Source of the DNA: Dickeya aquatica
GTDB lineage: Bacteria; Pseudomonadota; Gammaproteobacteria; Enterobacterales; Enterobacteriaceae
DNA: 64,000 nt
Direction: 5' to 3'
Assembly (NCBI RefSeq): GCF_900095885.1
Contig: NZ_LT615367.1
Location: forward strand, 310,001-374,000
Shown here: positions 26,697 through 35,511 of the stretch, piece after piece
Layout: every line of letters starts with the position of its first letter
How positions within the stretch are numbered: position 1 is the stretch's first letter
The notes under the pieces: generated by a model
Told to the model about the DNA's origin: nothing
Seen by the model: only the letters and a program-made list of their open reading frames with translations
Database searches by the model: none
Position numbers and translations under genes: made by a program

Positions 26697-27425
26697 GTGA
26701 TTAAATATATTGATGAGTGCAAACGCATCATTGAAAACGTGATGGCAAGTGAAGGGCATAATATTGAGCACGCAGCAAAGCTGATGACCCGCACCATTGA
26801 GCGGGATGGTGTGATTCATGTTTCTGGCGGACATTGTCATATCTATGCGATGGAGACGTTCTATCGGGCCGGTGGTTTAGTACCAATAAATCCCTTGTTG
26901 CCGCATCTGTTTGCGACGGCACCGAGAACGCAGGCGTATTCTGACCATATTTATGAGGTCGAGGGAATAGGTACTACGGTCTTTGAAGATCAACAGACTT
27001 CAGCGAATGACTGTATTATTTTGGCATCCATAGCAGGACGTACCATACCGACAATTGATATTGCACTGGCCGCTAAAAAGCGAGGTATTCCCATTATTGC
27101 ATTGCAGTCAATGGCATTCAGTAAATGCACAACCCCTAAGCACTCGTCGGGATTTTTTCTGAATGACGTGGCTGACGTCACGGTGGATCTGCATATTCCC
27201 TATGGCGATGCCATTATTGAGCTGGATGGATTATCTGAAAAATGTTGCCCGGTTTCATCTGTGATTGGTTTTTCTATTATTCAGGCGCTGGTCACACAGA
27301 CGGTGTGCAATTTGGCTGAGGCAGGTTTAACTCCGCCAGTTTGGGTCAGTTCAAATCTGGATAAAGGTGATGCAATAAACAAGACACATATTTCATCGAT
27401 GAAAGGCCGCGTCAGTTGCCTGTAA
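26697..27425 (+). CDS. SIS-domain protein, UPF0309 type (first paralogue)
   Basis: A 242-residue cytosolic protein of the UPF0309/COG4821 type, predicted to bind a phosphosugar. The GTG start at 26697 follows GAGGGGG. The usual N-terminal motif is altered here: SGGHCHIYAMETFYRAGGLVPINP instead of TGxGHSxxFAxExxxRAGG. IILASIAGRTIPTIDIALAAKKRGIPIIAL is the second SIS half, with IAGR where the paralogue has TSGR. It ends SMKGRVSCL. It sits between the PTS genes and a clear paralogue, so it may act on an intermediate of the imported sugar. Reaction unknown. Confidence 0.75.
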   Translation: MIKYIDECKRIIENVMASEGHNIEHAAKLMTRTIERDGVIHVSGGHCHIYAMETFYRAGGLVPINPLLPHLFATAPRTQAYSDHIYEVEGIGTTVFEDQQTSANDCIILASIAGRTIPTIDIALAAKKRGIPIIALQSMAFSKCTTPKHSSGFFLNDVADVTVDLHIPYGDAIIELDGLSEKCCPVSSVIGFSIIQALVTQTVCNLAEAGLTPPVWVSSNLDKGDAINKTHISSMKGRVSCL

Positions 27426-27438
27426 TTGGGGAGGGGAC

Positions 27439-28170
27439 ATGTACAAAAAATATTTGACAGAGTTGCTGCAACATATTGATGCGGTAAAATCGCAGCAAGA
27501 GCGCATGGTCATCTGTGCACAGGCAATGGCTAATGCCATCATCAATGATGGGATGATTCATGTGACTGGCTGTGGTCATTCACAGATGTTTGCTCATGAA
27601 ATGTATTTTCGTGCCGGTGGTTTGGTACAGGTAAATGCTATTTTACCACCCGTTTTAGCCCTATCGCCCTATGCGCCGATGAGCACGTTTGCTGAACGTC
27701 AACACGGGTTGGCCGCAATAGCGCTTGATGCCGAAAAACAATTACGACCAGGCGATATTCTTATTGTCGTGTCAACATCAGGCCGTAACCCTGTTCCGGT
27801 TGAATTTGCAATAGAAGGGAAAAAACGTGGCTTGATTGTCATTGGCCTAACGTCACTGGCATTTACCCGATCTGTCACATCCCGGCATCAGAGTGGTAAA
27901 AAACTCGAAGATGTTTGTGATTATGTGCTTGATATGGGCGGAATGCCTGGTGATGCGATTATTCCTGTTCCTCACCATGACTTTTCAACCGGCTCAATCT
28001 CCTCGGTTATTGGCTTTACCATACTCAATAGCCTGGTATGTGAATGTGTTAAACATATCAGCATGCTCGATAAACAACCGCTATTGTGGCGCTCGGTTAA
28101 TGCGAAACAGGCGATGGAATTTAATAAAGAGAGTTTAAATAAATATAAAAACAGAGTGACCTGTATGTAG
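27439..28170 (+). CDS. SIS-domain protein, UPF0309 type (second paralogue)
   Basis: A 243-residue paralogue of the preceding gene, 13 bp after it. It keeps the canonical form TGCGHSQMFAHEMYFRAGGLVQVN, with the loop STSGRNPVPVEFAIEGKKRG and C-terminal YKNRVTCM, parallel to KGRVSCL in its neighbour. The two look like a tandem duplication in which this copy kept the usual phosphosugar-binding residues. UPF0309 members are uncharacterised; a role as isomerase, deaminase or sensor for an amino-sugar phosphate is a guess from context. Confidence 0.75.
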   Translation: MYKKYLTELLQHIDAVKSQQERMVICAQAMANAIINDGMIHVTGCGHSQMFAHEMYFRAGGLVQVNAILPPVLALSPYAPMSTFAERQHGLAAIALDAEKQLRPGDILIVVSTSGRNPVPVEFAIEGKKRGLIVIGLTSLAFTRSVTSRHQSGKKLEDVCDYVLDMGGMPGDAIIPVPHHDFSTGSISSVIGFTILNSLVCECVKHISMLDKQPLLWRSVNAKQAMEFNKESLNKYKNRVTCM

Positions 28171-28235
28171 CGAACTGATGATATTGCCTGGTGATATCGG
28201 GCAATATCCATTTCTTGTCACGCGAGGAGACAGTA

Positions 28236-30074
28236 ATGAAAATAAGCATAAGATTAATTGGTTGTGGTGTGGTTTATTTTAGCTGTATGCCTTTTCAATA
28301 TTTACAAGCGGCGGTTACTGCCACACATACATCACCTGCTGCTGTTTTTTTAACGAATGATTCACCCGGGTTTTCTTTTATCGATGAAACGGGTAAATAT
28401 TTCTATCATGATACACTGTCTCAGTATAATAAATATAACCCTAATAATGCCGATCATGCATGGCGGTTTTTCAGCGCGGATAATTACCAGGATGCCAGTA
28501 ATAAAATAAAAGATAAATTAGATGACTATAATAAGGTGAAAGCGATTTATGATCAGGCGACTGTGCAAAATACCGTACCATTGTGTGTGAATACGCCGCT
28601 AATGAAACGCATTAAACCGCGCGGCACGGATTATGATTACATCAATTACTGTGGCTTAATGGATGTCTGGGTTGACCCGGATAGCGGTGACTGGTACGGC
28701 TTGCTGCACGATGAAATTTTCGGCGTAAACCCACGCTATGATGCGATTGAACTGGTTAAATCGACCGATAAAGGACAGAACTGGGCGGTCACCGACGTTA
28801 TTCAAACTTCTCAGTACGGCATGAAGGATTCACGAGAGAGTGCACTTGGGCAGACCTATAATTACGGCGGCGGTGACCCCAGGTTATTTGTGGATTATGC
28901 TTCGGGTTACTTCTATCTGTTTTATACCAGCCGAACCATGAACCTTTCCGGCTGGAGCGGGTTTAGCTCTTTTATGCAGGCGCATGTGATGCGGGCTCCG
29001 ATTGCAGATAAAATGGCACCGCGTAGCTGGCGAAAATACCATAATGGGGTGTGGGAAGAATTTATTTCTGATGACTATGCATTAGGTAACGCTGGGCCCG
29101 CCAGTAATATCGTACCTGTTGAGATATCCAAAAAGGGATATTTTTCCCCTGAATATAACCCCAAAACAATGAGTGGTACGGCATCTGAATTAGCTGCGCA
29201 AGGGAAACTCATTAATTCTCCACTGCGGGTTATTAATGTTTCATGGAACAGTTATTTAAAGAAATACATTGGCACGCCTGAACCGTCATCCGGCCCGAAA
29301 AATGAAGGGAAAAGTGCGCTGGACATTTATGCCACAGACAGTCTCTCAAGCCAGAAATGGGAGAAATTACTGACGCTAAATAACTATGTGACCCGTTCCT
29401 GGTATCGCTTTATGTTAGACCCACAGGTGCAGACGCTGTCTAATTTTATCGTTGGAAAAACCTTCAGGACGTTTTGTTATATTGAGTGCCAGAAATATGG
29501 TGGCGAATATATTGATGTGACGCTGACCGGCACCCCTGCGCGGCAGGCTGCGGCGCTAGCGGCAGCAACGTTGCAAAATAAAAATGGGGAGCGCTTGTCG
29601 GCAGACGCTAACTTCAATCTCACGGTTATTCATGACCGCAATCAGCATCCGGCGAATTTACGCTGGGAATGGATAGATAAGCAGGACGGTTATCTGCGCA
29701 TCGCCGCCTATCCGACAGGCCAGCGTGAGCAAAAACGCTTTCTGGGTGTGATGGCATCAGCCGATATTCATGCGATGAGAAAATGGGGCGCAGAGGTGGG
29801 GTTATTGCCCGACCCCTGTAAGCCGGATGCGACGGCCACGGCTTGCCTGAGTTCACAATGGGTAAAAGTAGAGACGCTGACGACGCGTGATGACGGCAGT
29901 GAGAGCCGCGATGGTAGCTACCGTCTGGTTAATCGCTTTAGCGGCCTGGTGCTGAATGTCGATGGTAGTCAGGCATTGAATCAGCAGGTTACGCTCTCCC
30001 CCTTCCGCTCCTGGGATTGCACGGATGCAGCGTGTAAGGATAGAAATAAAGCCTCGTCACAAATTTTGCGTTAA
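28236..30074 (+). CDS. Secreted protein, possible glycan-active beta-propeller
   Basis: A 612-residue exported protein I cannot place in a named family. Residues 1-25 form a Sec signal peptide (basic start, hydrophobic core, cleavage near LQA-AV). The centre has features like five-bladed glycosidase propellers: LMDVWVDPDSGDWYGLLHDEIFG (141-163), GGGDPRLFVDYASGYFYLFYTSR (211-233) and the acidic triad candidates Asp143, Asp159 and Glu160. The last 60 residues (YRLVNRFSGLVLNVDGS, then WDCTDAAC) resemble a ricin-type lectin repeat. Start at 28236 after GAGGAGACAGTA. At the end of the aga cluster it could release GalNAc from an outside polymer; this is inference. Confidence 0.6.
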   Translation: MKISIRLIGCGVVYFSCMPFQYLQAAVTATHTSPAAVFLTNDSPGFSFIDETGKYFYHDTLSQYNKYNPNNADHAWRFFSADNYQDASNKIKDKLDDYNKVKAIYDQATVQNTVPLCVNTPLMKRIKPRGTDYDYINYCGLMDVWVDPDSGDWYGLLHDEIFGVNPRYDAIELVKSTDKGQNWAVTDVIQTSQYGMKDSRESALGQTYNYGGGDPRLFVDYASGYFYLFYTSRTMNLSGWSGFSSFMQAHVMRAPIADKMAPRSWRKYHNGVWEEFISDDYALGNAGPASNIVPVEISKKGYFSPEYNPKTMSGTASELAAQGKLINSPLRVINVSWNSYLKKYIGTPEPSSGPKNEGKSALDIYATDSLSSQKWEKLLTLNNYVTRSWYRFMLDPQVQTLSNFIVGKTFRTFCYIECQKYGGEYIDVTLTGTPARQAAALAAATLQNKNGERLSADANFNLTVIHDRNQHPANLRWEWIDKQDGYLRIAAYPTGQREQKRFLGVMASADIHAMRKWGAEVGLLPDPCKPDATATACLSSQWVKVETLTTRDDGSESRDGSYRLVNRFSGLVLNVDGSQALNQQVTLSPFRSWDCTDAACKDRNKASSQILR

Positions 30075-30146
30075 TAGATCTGCGTGACGGTGCCTGGGCC
30101 GCCCGTATGGTGGTTCAGCCAGGCGATAGGTGGTGCAGTCAGACGA

Positions 30147-30172
30147 TAAGAAAAGCCCGCCTGATGGCGGGC
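30147..30172 (-). terminator. Terminator of the yhdWXYZ operon
   Basis: On the minus strand the perfect 7-bp stem GCCCGCC/GGCGGGC with loop ATCA is followed by TTTTCTTAT, about 30 bp after the yhdZ stop. Confidence 0.85.
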
Positions 30173-30202
30173 GTAAACATAGAGCAGATTCACGCAGCGG
30201 AA

Positions 30203-30964
30203 TTAATGCAGAATCTGCGCCAGAAACGTTTGCGTACGTTCTGAGCGCGGTGTGGTGAAGAAGATATCCGGTGGAGCCTGTTCGACTATCTCTCCTTGAT
30301 CCATAAAGATAACCCGGTTGGCGACCGTGCGGGCAAAGCCCATTTCGTGCGTGACGCACAGCATGGTCATGCCATCTTCCGCCAGCCCCAGCATGGTATC
30401 GAGCACTTCTTTGACCATTTCCGGGTCAAGCGCGGAGGTGGGTTCATCAAACAGCATGATCTTCGGCTTCATGCACAGGGAACGGGCGATGGCGACACGC
30501 TGCTGTTGGCCACCGGAAAGCTGACCGGGGTATTTATGGGCATGGGCGGCGATGCGCACACGCTCGAGATAGTGCATCGCCAGCGCTTCGGCCTCTTTTT
30601 TCGGCATACTGCGTACCCAGCACGGAGCGAGCGTGCAGTTTTGCAGCACGGTCAGGTGCGGGAACAGGTTGAAATGCTGGAATACCATGCCCACTTCGGT
30701 TCTGATTTTTTCGATGTTGCGGCTATCGTGGTTAAGCTCGATGCCATCAACGGTAATACGGCCTTGTTGATGCTCTTCCAGGTGGTTGATGCAACGGATG
30801 GTGGTCGATTTACCCGAGCCGGACGGCCCGCACAACACGATGCGCTCCCCCTGTTTGACTTGCAGGTTGATGTCTTTCAGTACATGGAACTGCCCATACC
30901 ACTTATTCACATTTTCCAGCGTGATCATGTAGTCGGAAGGCGATGTTAATGTGTCCTGGTTCAT
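30203..30964 (-). CDS. yhdZ: General amino-acid ABC transporter ATPase YhdZ (AapP type)
   Basis: A 253-residue ATP-binding subunit of a polar amino-acid importer. Walker A is GPSGSGKST, the Q-loop is in [14 protein letters not shown], the ABC signature is LSGGQQQR, Walker B is [14 protein letters not shown] and the H-loop VTHEMGFA. It is nearly the same as E. coli YhdZ over long stretches. ATG at 30964 after GAGG. It overlaps the yhdY stop region by a few bases of spacing and is the last gene of yhdWXYZ. As in E. coli, it converges on an rRNA operon, though here the aga cluster lies between them. Confidence 0.96.
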   Translation of the reverse strand: MNQDTLTSPSDYMITLENVNKWYGQFHVLKDINLQVKQGERIVLCGPSGSGKSTTIRCINHLEEHQQGRITVDGIELNHDSRNIEKIRTEVGMVFQHFNLFPHLTVLQNCTLAPCWVRSMPKKEAEALAMHYLERVRIAAHAHKYPGQLSGGQQQRVAIARSLCMKPKIMLFDEPTSALDPEMVKEVLDTMLGLAEDGMTMLCVTHEMGFARTVANRVIFMDQGEIVEQAPPDIFFTTPRSERTQTFLAQILH

Positions 30965-30972
30965 GGATAACC

Positions 30973-32067
30973 TCAATGGGACTTATGTCCAGTATCAAAA
31001 CGTTTTTCTAAATGCTGGCTATAGCGCGACATGCTAAAGCAGAAGATCCAGTAGAGCATGGCGGCAAACACATAACCTTCGGTGGACATGCCAAGCCAGG
31101 CCGGGTCAACAGTCGCCTGCTGGATACTGCTAAACAGGTCGAACAGGCCGATGATGATGACCAGACTGGTGTCTTTGAACAGCGCAATGATGGTGTTGAC
31201 CAGACCGGGGATCACCATCTTCAGCGCCTGCGGCAGAATTACCAGCCCCTGCATGCGCCAGTACCCCAATGCCAGTGATTGCGCCGCTTCATATTGCCCT
31301 TTGGGCAGTGCCTGCAAGCCGCCGCGCACCACTTCCGCCACATAGGCTGACTGGAACAGAATCACCCCAACCAGCGCCCGCAGCAGTTTGTCGATATTGG
31401 TGCCTTCGGTCAGGAACAGCGGCAGCATCACGGAGGACATGAACAGCACGGTAATCAGCGGCACGCCGCGCCAGAACTCGATAAAAATCACGCACAGTGC
31501 ACGCAGCACCGGCATGTTGGAGCGGCGTCCCAGCGCCAGCAGAATGCCCAGCGGCAGCGCTCCGGCAATACCGATGGCGGCGATGATGATGGTGAGCGTC
31601 AGGCCGCCCCACTGACGCGTTTCCACCCGCGTCAGCCCGCCAAATCCGCCGAACAGCAACCACCAGGCGACCAGCGGGTAGACCACGCACCAGACGGCAA
31701 TATAGCGACCCCGGTGCGGCATGTTGCGCCAGAACATCGGTAGGATACTGAGCAGTGCCAGTACCAGCGCAAAATTGATGCGCCAGAGTTCTTCGCGCGG
31801 GTACAACCCGTACATGAACTGATCAAAACGGGCATGAATAAACACCCAGCACGCGCCATCGCTGGTGCAGTCGGCCCGGCTGTTGCCGACCCAACTGGCT
31901 TTAAGGATGGCCCAGTTGAGCAACGGCGGGATGAGTGTCCACAGCAGCCACAAACAGGCCAGTGTCAGCAGGCTGTTGGTGATGCTGGAAAACAGGTTTT
32001 TCCTCGCCCAGGCGATGGCGCTGCTGATGCGTGCCGGATGGGATGGTGTATGTGTCATCATGGTCAT
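30973..32067 (-). CDS. yhdY: Amino-acid ABC transporter permease YhdY (AapM type)
   Basis: A 364-residue inner-membrane permease. It has several hydrophobic helices, a long periplasmic segment ([30 protein letters not shown]) typical of AapM/YhdY, and the ATPase-docking EAA loop [24 protein letters not shown]. It pairs with YhdX. The ATG at 32067 follows AAGGAACAGG. The 8-bp gap to yhdX shows a tight operon. Confidence 0.95.
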   Translation of the reverse strand: MTMMTHTPSHPARISSAIAWARKNLFSSITNSLLTLACLWLLWTLIPPLLNWAILKASWVGNSRADCTSDGACWVFIHARFDQFMYGLYPREELWRINFALVLALLSILPMFWRNMPHRGRYIAVWCVVYPLVAWWLLFGGFGGLTRVETRQWGGLTLTIIIAAIGIAGALPLGILLALGRRSNMPVLRALCVIFIEFWRGVPLITVLFMSSVMLPLFLTEGTNIDKLLRALVGVILFQSAYVAEVVRGGLQALPKGQYEAAQSLALGYWRMQGLVILPQALKMVIPGLVNTIIALFKDTSLVIIIGLFDLFSSIQQATVDPAWLGMSTEGYVFAAMLYWIFCFSMSRYSQHLEKRFDTGHKSH

Positions 32068-32075
32068 CCTGTTCC

Positions 32076-33254
32076 TTAGCGCTCAATTAACGCGATTTTC
32101 CGGTTATAGATGTTCATCAGTAACGAGATAAGCAGGCTGATAATCAAATAAACCGACATGGTAATCGCAATGGTTTCAATGGCCTGACCGGTCTGGTTGA
32201 GCACCGTACCGGCAAACAGTGACACCATATCGGGATAACCGATAGCGGCGGCCAGCGATGAGTTTTTCACCACGTTCAGGTACTGGCTGGTCAGCGGTGG
32301 AATAATCACCCGCAGCGCCTGTGGCAAAATTACTTTGCGTAATGTCACCGGCTTTGGCAGCCCCAGCGATAAAGCGGCTTCATGTTGCCCATGGGATACG
32401 GATTGGATCCCTGAGCGAATGATTTCGGCGATAAACGACGAGGTATACACCGATAAGGCCAACGCCAGCGCGGCCAGCTCAGGGATGAGTACCAAACCGC
32501 CATTAAAGTTAAACCCTTTCAGTACCGGAAAGTCCCAGTGCAAGGCCTGACCAAAAATCAGGTGAGACAGCCCCAGCAGAACCACCAGCATTGCCAGCGG
32601 AATGGGCCAGTAACGCCGTTGCTGCCCGGTAAGCTCATGGTAGCGTTTGTTGCGACGATACAACGCGGCAGCACAGCCAAGAGAAGCTATCAGCACGAGG
32701 AAAGACGGCAGCACGCCTGGGCCGAACTCAGCCGCCGGAATGTACAGGCCACGGTTACTGAGAAAAAAGGTATCGAAGGCGTTCACGGCCTGACGCGGGC
32801 CAGGCAGGTTACGTAATACCGCGAAATACCAAAAGAAGATTTGCAATAACGGCGGGATATTACGAAACGTTTCGATATAAATGGTGGATAGTTTACGCAG
32901 CAGCCAGTTATCAGACAGACGGGCCAGCCCGACGATAAACCCCAGCAGTGATGCACAGATAATACAAATCACCGAAACCAGCAGCGTATTGAGCAGGCCG
33001 ATGACAAAAACCCGGGCATAGGTATCGCCCTGATCATAATTAATCAGGTGCTGGACGATACCAAAACCGGCGCTGTTATTTAAAAAGGCAAAACCTGATG
33101 TAATTCCGCGCTGCGAAAGATTGGTGACGGTATTGTGCAGCAGATACGCAGCGGCCACCACCACGATGACGACAGCAAGAATTTGATACAACCAGGCGCG
33201 CACCGCTGGATTAGTCAGTGATAAATCACCTTTCACGGTTGGGCGTTGCAGCAT
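32076..33254 (-). CDS. yhdX: Amino-acid ABC transporter permease YhdX (AapQ type)
   Basis: A 392-residue permease, partner of YhdY. N-terminal hydrophobic helix, then FVIGLLNTLLVSVICIICASLLGFIVGLARL, IYIETFRNIPPLLQIFFWYF and the EAA loop HEAALSLGLPKPVTLRKVILPQALRV. The long insertion with FFLSNRGLYIPAAEFGPG is characteristic of AapQ/YhdX. It lies 72 bp downstream of yhdW. Confidence 0.95.
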   Translation of the reverse strand: MLQRPTVKGDLSLTNPAVRAWLYQILAVVIVVVAAAYLLHNTVTNLSQRGITSGFAFLNNSAGFGIVQHLINYDQGDTYARVFVIGLLNTLLVSVICIICASLLGFIVGLARLSDNWLLRKLSTIYIETFRNIPPLLQIFFWYFAVLRNLPGPRQAVNAFDTFFLSNRGLYIPAAEFGPGVLPSFLVLIASLGCAAALYRRNKRYHELTGQQRRYWPIPLAMLVVLLGLSHLIFGQALHWDFPVLKGFNFNGGLVLIPELAALALALSVYTSSFIAEIIRSGIQSVSHGQHEAALSLGLPKPVTLRKVILPQALRVIIPPLTSQYLNVVKNSSLAAAIGYPDMVSLFAGTVLNQTGQAIETIAITMSVYLIISLLISLLMNIYNRKIALIER

Positions 33255-33326
33255 GTCGGAGCCTCAGTAACGGATAAAGCAAGGGCACGTCTGGTTGCCA
33301 GTACGTGCCCGGTTTTGCATCAGGAA

Positions 33327-34358
33327 TTAACGAACGGCAGGGGCGTACTGAATGCCGCCTTTGTTCCACAGTTCGTTCAGGCCGCGTTTGATTTTCAGCT
33401 CGCTGCCCTGACCTACGTTACGCTCGAACACTTCGCCGTAGTTACCGACCTGTTTAACGATTTTATACGCCCAGTCAGCCGGTACTTTCAGGTCTTTACC
33501 GAAGTTGCCCTCTTTGCCCAGCAGGTGCGCCATATCCGGGGTGGTCGGTTTAGCGGCCATCTGGTCAACGTTCTGAGAGGTCACACCCATTTCTTCTGCG
33601 TTCAGCATGGCGAACAGCGTCCAGCGCACGATGGCGAACCAGTCTTCATCGCCACGGCGCACGACCGGCCCCAGCGGTTCTTTGGAAATCACTTCCGGCA
33701 GCACCACAAAATCAGCCGGTTTACCCAGTTTGATACGCAGGGCATACAGCTGGGACTGGTCGGAAGCCAGCGTGTCACAGCGGCCGGAATCCAGTGCTTT
33801 GGCGCTTTCATCAGAACGGTCAAATGTCACCGGGGTGTACTTCATGTTGTGGGTTTTAAAGTAGTCAGCCACGTTCAGCTCGGTATCGGTACCGGCCTGG
33901 ATACAAACGGTTGCGCCGTCGAGCTCGGTCGCACTTTTCAGCCCGGCTTTGTTATGCGTCAGGAAGCCGATGCCGTCATAGTAAGTCACGCCGGTAAAGG
34001 CGAGGCCCATACCGCCATCACGGGAGGACGTCCAGGTCGTGTTACGGGAAAGAATATCCACTTCGCCGGATTGCAGTGCGGTAAAACGCTCTTTTGCCGT
34101 CAGCGGGGTGTATTTCACTTTGCTGGCATCGCCAAATACGGCAGCCGCGACGCCACGGCAGACGTCAACGTCAATACCGGAATATTTGCCGTTGGCATCA
34201 GCATACGAGAAACCAGGGAGCCCATCGCTGATACCACACTGTACAAACCCTTTCTTCTGAATGGCATCCAGGGTTGCGCCTGCGTGTGCCTGATTGATGA
34301 AGGCAAACAGTGAAGCGCTGGCAACCAGCGTAGACATAATCACTTTTTTCATAATCAT
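33327..34358 (-). CDS. yhdW: Amino-acid ABC transporter binding protein YhdW (AapJ type)
   Basis: A periplasmic substrate-binding protein of 343 residues with a Sec signal peptide (ending NQAHA-GA near residue 26). Family features are GFVQCGISDGLPGFSYADANGKYSGIDVDVCRGVAAAVFGD, LSRNTTWTSSRD and VCIQAGTDTELNVADYF. AapJ-type transporters take up a broad range of L-amino acids. The start at 34358 keeps TTAGG at good distance; a second ATG two codons on is also possible. It is the first gene of the operon and follows a sigma-54 type promoter with NtrC-like sites. Confidence 0.95.
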   Translation of the reverse strand: MIMKKVIMSTLVASASLFAFINQAHAGATLDAIQKKGFVQCGISDGLPGFSYADANGKYSGIDVDVCRGVAAAVFGDASKVKYTPLTAKERFTALQSGEVDILSRNTTWTSSRDGGMGLAFTGVTYYDGIGFLTHNKAGLKSATELDGATVCIQAGTDTELNVADYFKTHNMKYTPVTFDRSDESAKALDSGRCDTLASDQSQLYALRIKLGKPADFVVLPEVISKEPLGPVVRRGDEDWFAIVRWTLFAMLNAEEMGVTSQNVDQMAAKPTTPDMAHLLGKEGNFGKDLKVPADWAYKIVKQVGNYGEVFERNVGQGSELKIKRGLNELWNKGGIQYAPAVR

Positions 34359-34465
34359 CGTATGTGCCTAATAATTGTAATGTGCTGTTGTGTTTGGCGC
34401 AGTCATGCTACGCCTGCTCTGTCTGTCGGTGTTGTGCTAGACACAACATCCCGTCTCTGAGATTA

Positions 34466-34481
34466 AGCAAAAGTAATGCCA
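34466..34481 (-). promoter_or_regulatory. Sigma-54 promoter of yhdWXYZ
   Basis: The minus strand reads TGGCATTACTTTTGCT. The GG and GC pairs are spaced as in the -24/-12 consensus (TGGCAC-N5-TTGCW). Start of transcription would be near 34455, about 95 bp before the yhdW ATG. This fits nitrogen control of a broad amino-acid importer. Confidence 0.75.
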
Positions 34482-34577
34482 ATTTGTGATTATGCCCGCC
34501 GAAAGAGAAAACTAAATCGTATCAGTCCCTGTTGGTGATAAATGCAGGGTATGGCGGGATAAAGCGAAGGCATGAAT

Positions 34578-34594
34578 TGCACCAAAATGGCGGG
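34578..34594 (-). promoter_or_regulatory. NtrC-like site, proximal
   Basis: TGCACCAAAATGGCGGG (plus strand) has a perfect left half and central TGG of the NtrC consensus TGCACCA-N3-TGGTGCA. Centred about 130 bp upstream of the predicted start. Confidence 0.6.
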
Positions 34595-34607
34595 GTTGTT
34601 ATTTCCT

Positions 34608-34624
34608 TGAACTCATTTGGTGCA
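34608..34624 (-). promoter_or_regulatory. NtrC-like site, distal
   Basis: TGAACTCATTTGGTGCA has a perfect right half (TGGTGCA). It is 30 bp, about three helical turns, from the proximal site, as expected for paired enhancer sites. Confidence 0.55.
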
Positions 34625-34804
34625 ATGAATGCAAAAGAGAGGTATTAACAGGTGGGTGTTGCCTCAGCGAGAGCAGTAACACTCGGTCAGCGCGTCTTTT
34701 TTAGTGCAGAACCGGTGCGAGCGAGGTGCAAACGGAAGGCAACCCGACGCAACCGGGCTGCCCTTTGATGTGTCTGCGTAAACAAATGCCGTATCCGGCG
34801 GTAA

Positions 34805-35470
34805 TTAATGCACGGTATGGCGCTGGTAATAGGTTTCCAGCCGGGTTTGCAGCTTGCTCAGTATGGTACTGAACATCAGGTAGATGAGCGCAGCTTCAAC
34901 ATAGAGGATCAATGGCTCATAAGTAACCGACACAATACGCTGTGCGGCCAGAAACATCTCGGGCACGGTAATAACGGCGGCCAGCGAGGTATCCTTGACC
35001 AGAGAGATAAAGGTGTTGGCCAGCGGCGGCAGTGACACGAATACCGACTGCGGCACAATCACCCAACGAATGGCCTGCGCACCGCTCATGCCCAGTGAGT
35101 AAGCGGCATTCCACTGACCTTTGGCAACAGACAGAATCGCGCCACGCACGATTTCTGAACTGTAAGCACCGACATTCAGGCTAAACCCTATCAGCGCCGC
35201 CGGAAAGGCATCGAGCGTGATGCCTGCGCCAGGCAAGCCATAGAAAATCAGAAATAGCTGTACCAGTAGCGGTGTGCCGCGAATGATCCACACATAAAAA
35301 TCGCACAGCTTTTTCAACGGTTTCGGGCCATACAAGCGCAGCAACGCCACGACGACGCCGAGCATCAAACCCAAAATGAAGGAAAGAATAGCGAGGGGAA
35401 CGGTGAAGGTTAGCCCAGCAGAAAGCAGACTCCAAAAGGAGTCTGCCATGAGTTGTAGCCATGAAGGCAT
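34805..35470 (-). CDS. Amino-acid ABC transporter permease
   Basis: A 221-residue polar amino-acid permease with about five membrane helices (LTFTVPLAILSFILGLMLGVVVALL and others). WIIRGTPLLVQLFLIFYGLP is the family signature, and the EAA-type loop is WNAAYSLGMSGAQAIRWVIVPQ. The size and motifs resemble the HisM/TcyL group, and homodimer function is likely. It lies 41 bp after the binding-protein gene on the same strand, but no ATPase gene follows. Substrate unknown, cystine or a similar polar amino acid is possible. Confidence 0.85.
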   Translation of the reverse strand: MPSWLQLMADSFWSLLSAGLTFTVPLAILSFILGLMLGVVVALLRLYGPKPLKKLCDFYVWIIRGTPLLVQLFLIFYGLPGAGITLDAFPAALIGFSLNVGAYSSEIVRGAILSVAKGQWNAAYSLGMSGAQAIRWVIVPQSVFVSLPPLANTFISLVKDTSLAAVITVPEMFLAAQRIVSVTYEPLILYVEAALIYLMFSTILSKLQTRLETYYQRHTVH

Positions 35471-35511
35471 CTACGATCACTCCGATAGCGATGCATGCGC
35501 AGGACAATGCA

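Larger units (their letters stand above)
34359..34804. other. Intergenic region upstream of yhdW
   Basis: 446 bp without a gene. It holds the sigma-54 promoter and the two NtrC-like sites, listed separately. At 34738-34764 the palindrome GGCAACCCGacgcaaCCGGGCTGCC lies after the downstream end of the minus-strand permease gene and may terminate it, but no U-tract follows. Confidence 0.6.

Noticed and set aside
33246..34313. A 355-codon plus-strand frame
   Set aside because: Antisense to yhdW, a clear periplasmic binding protein with signal peptide.
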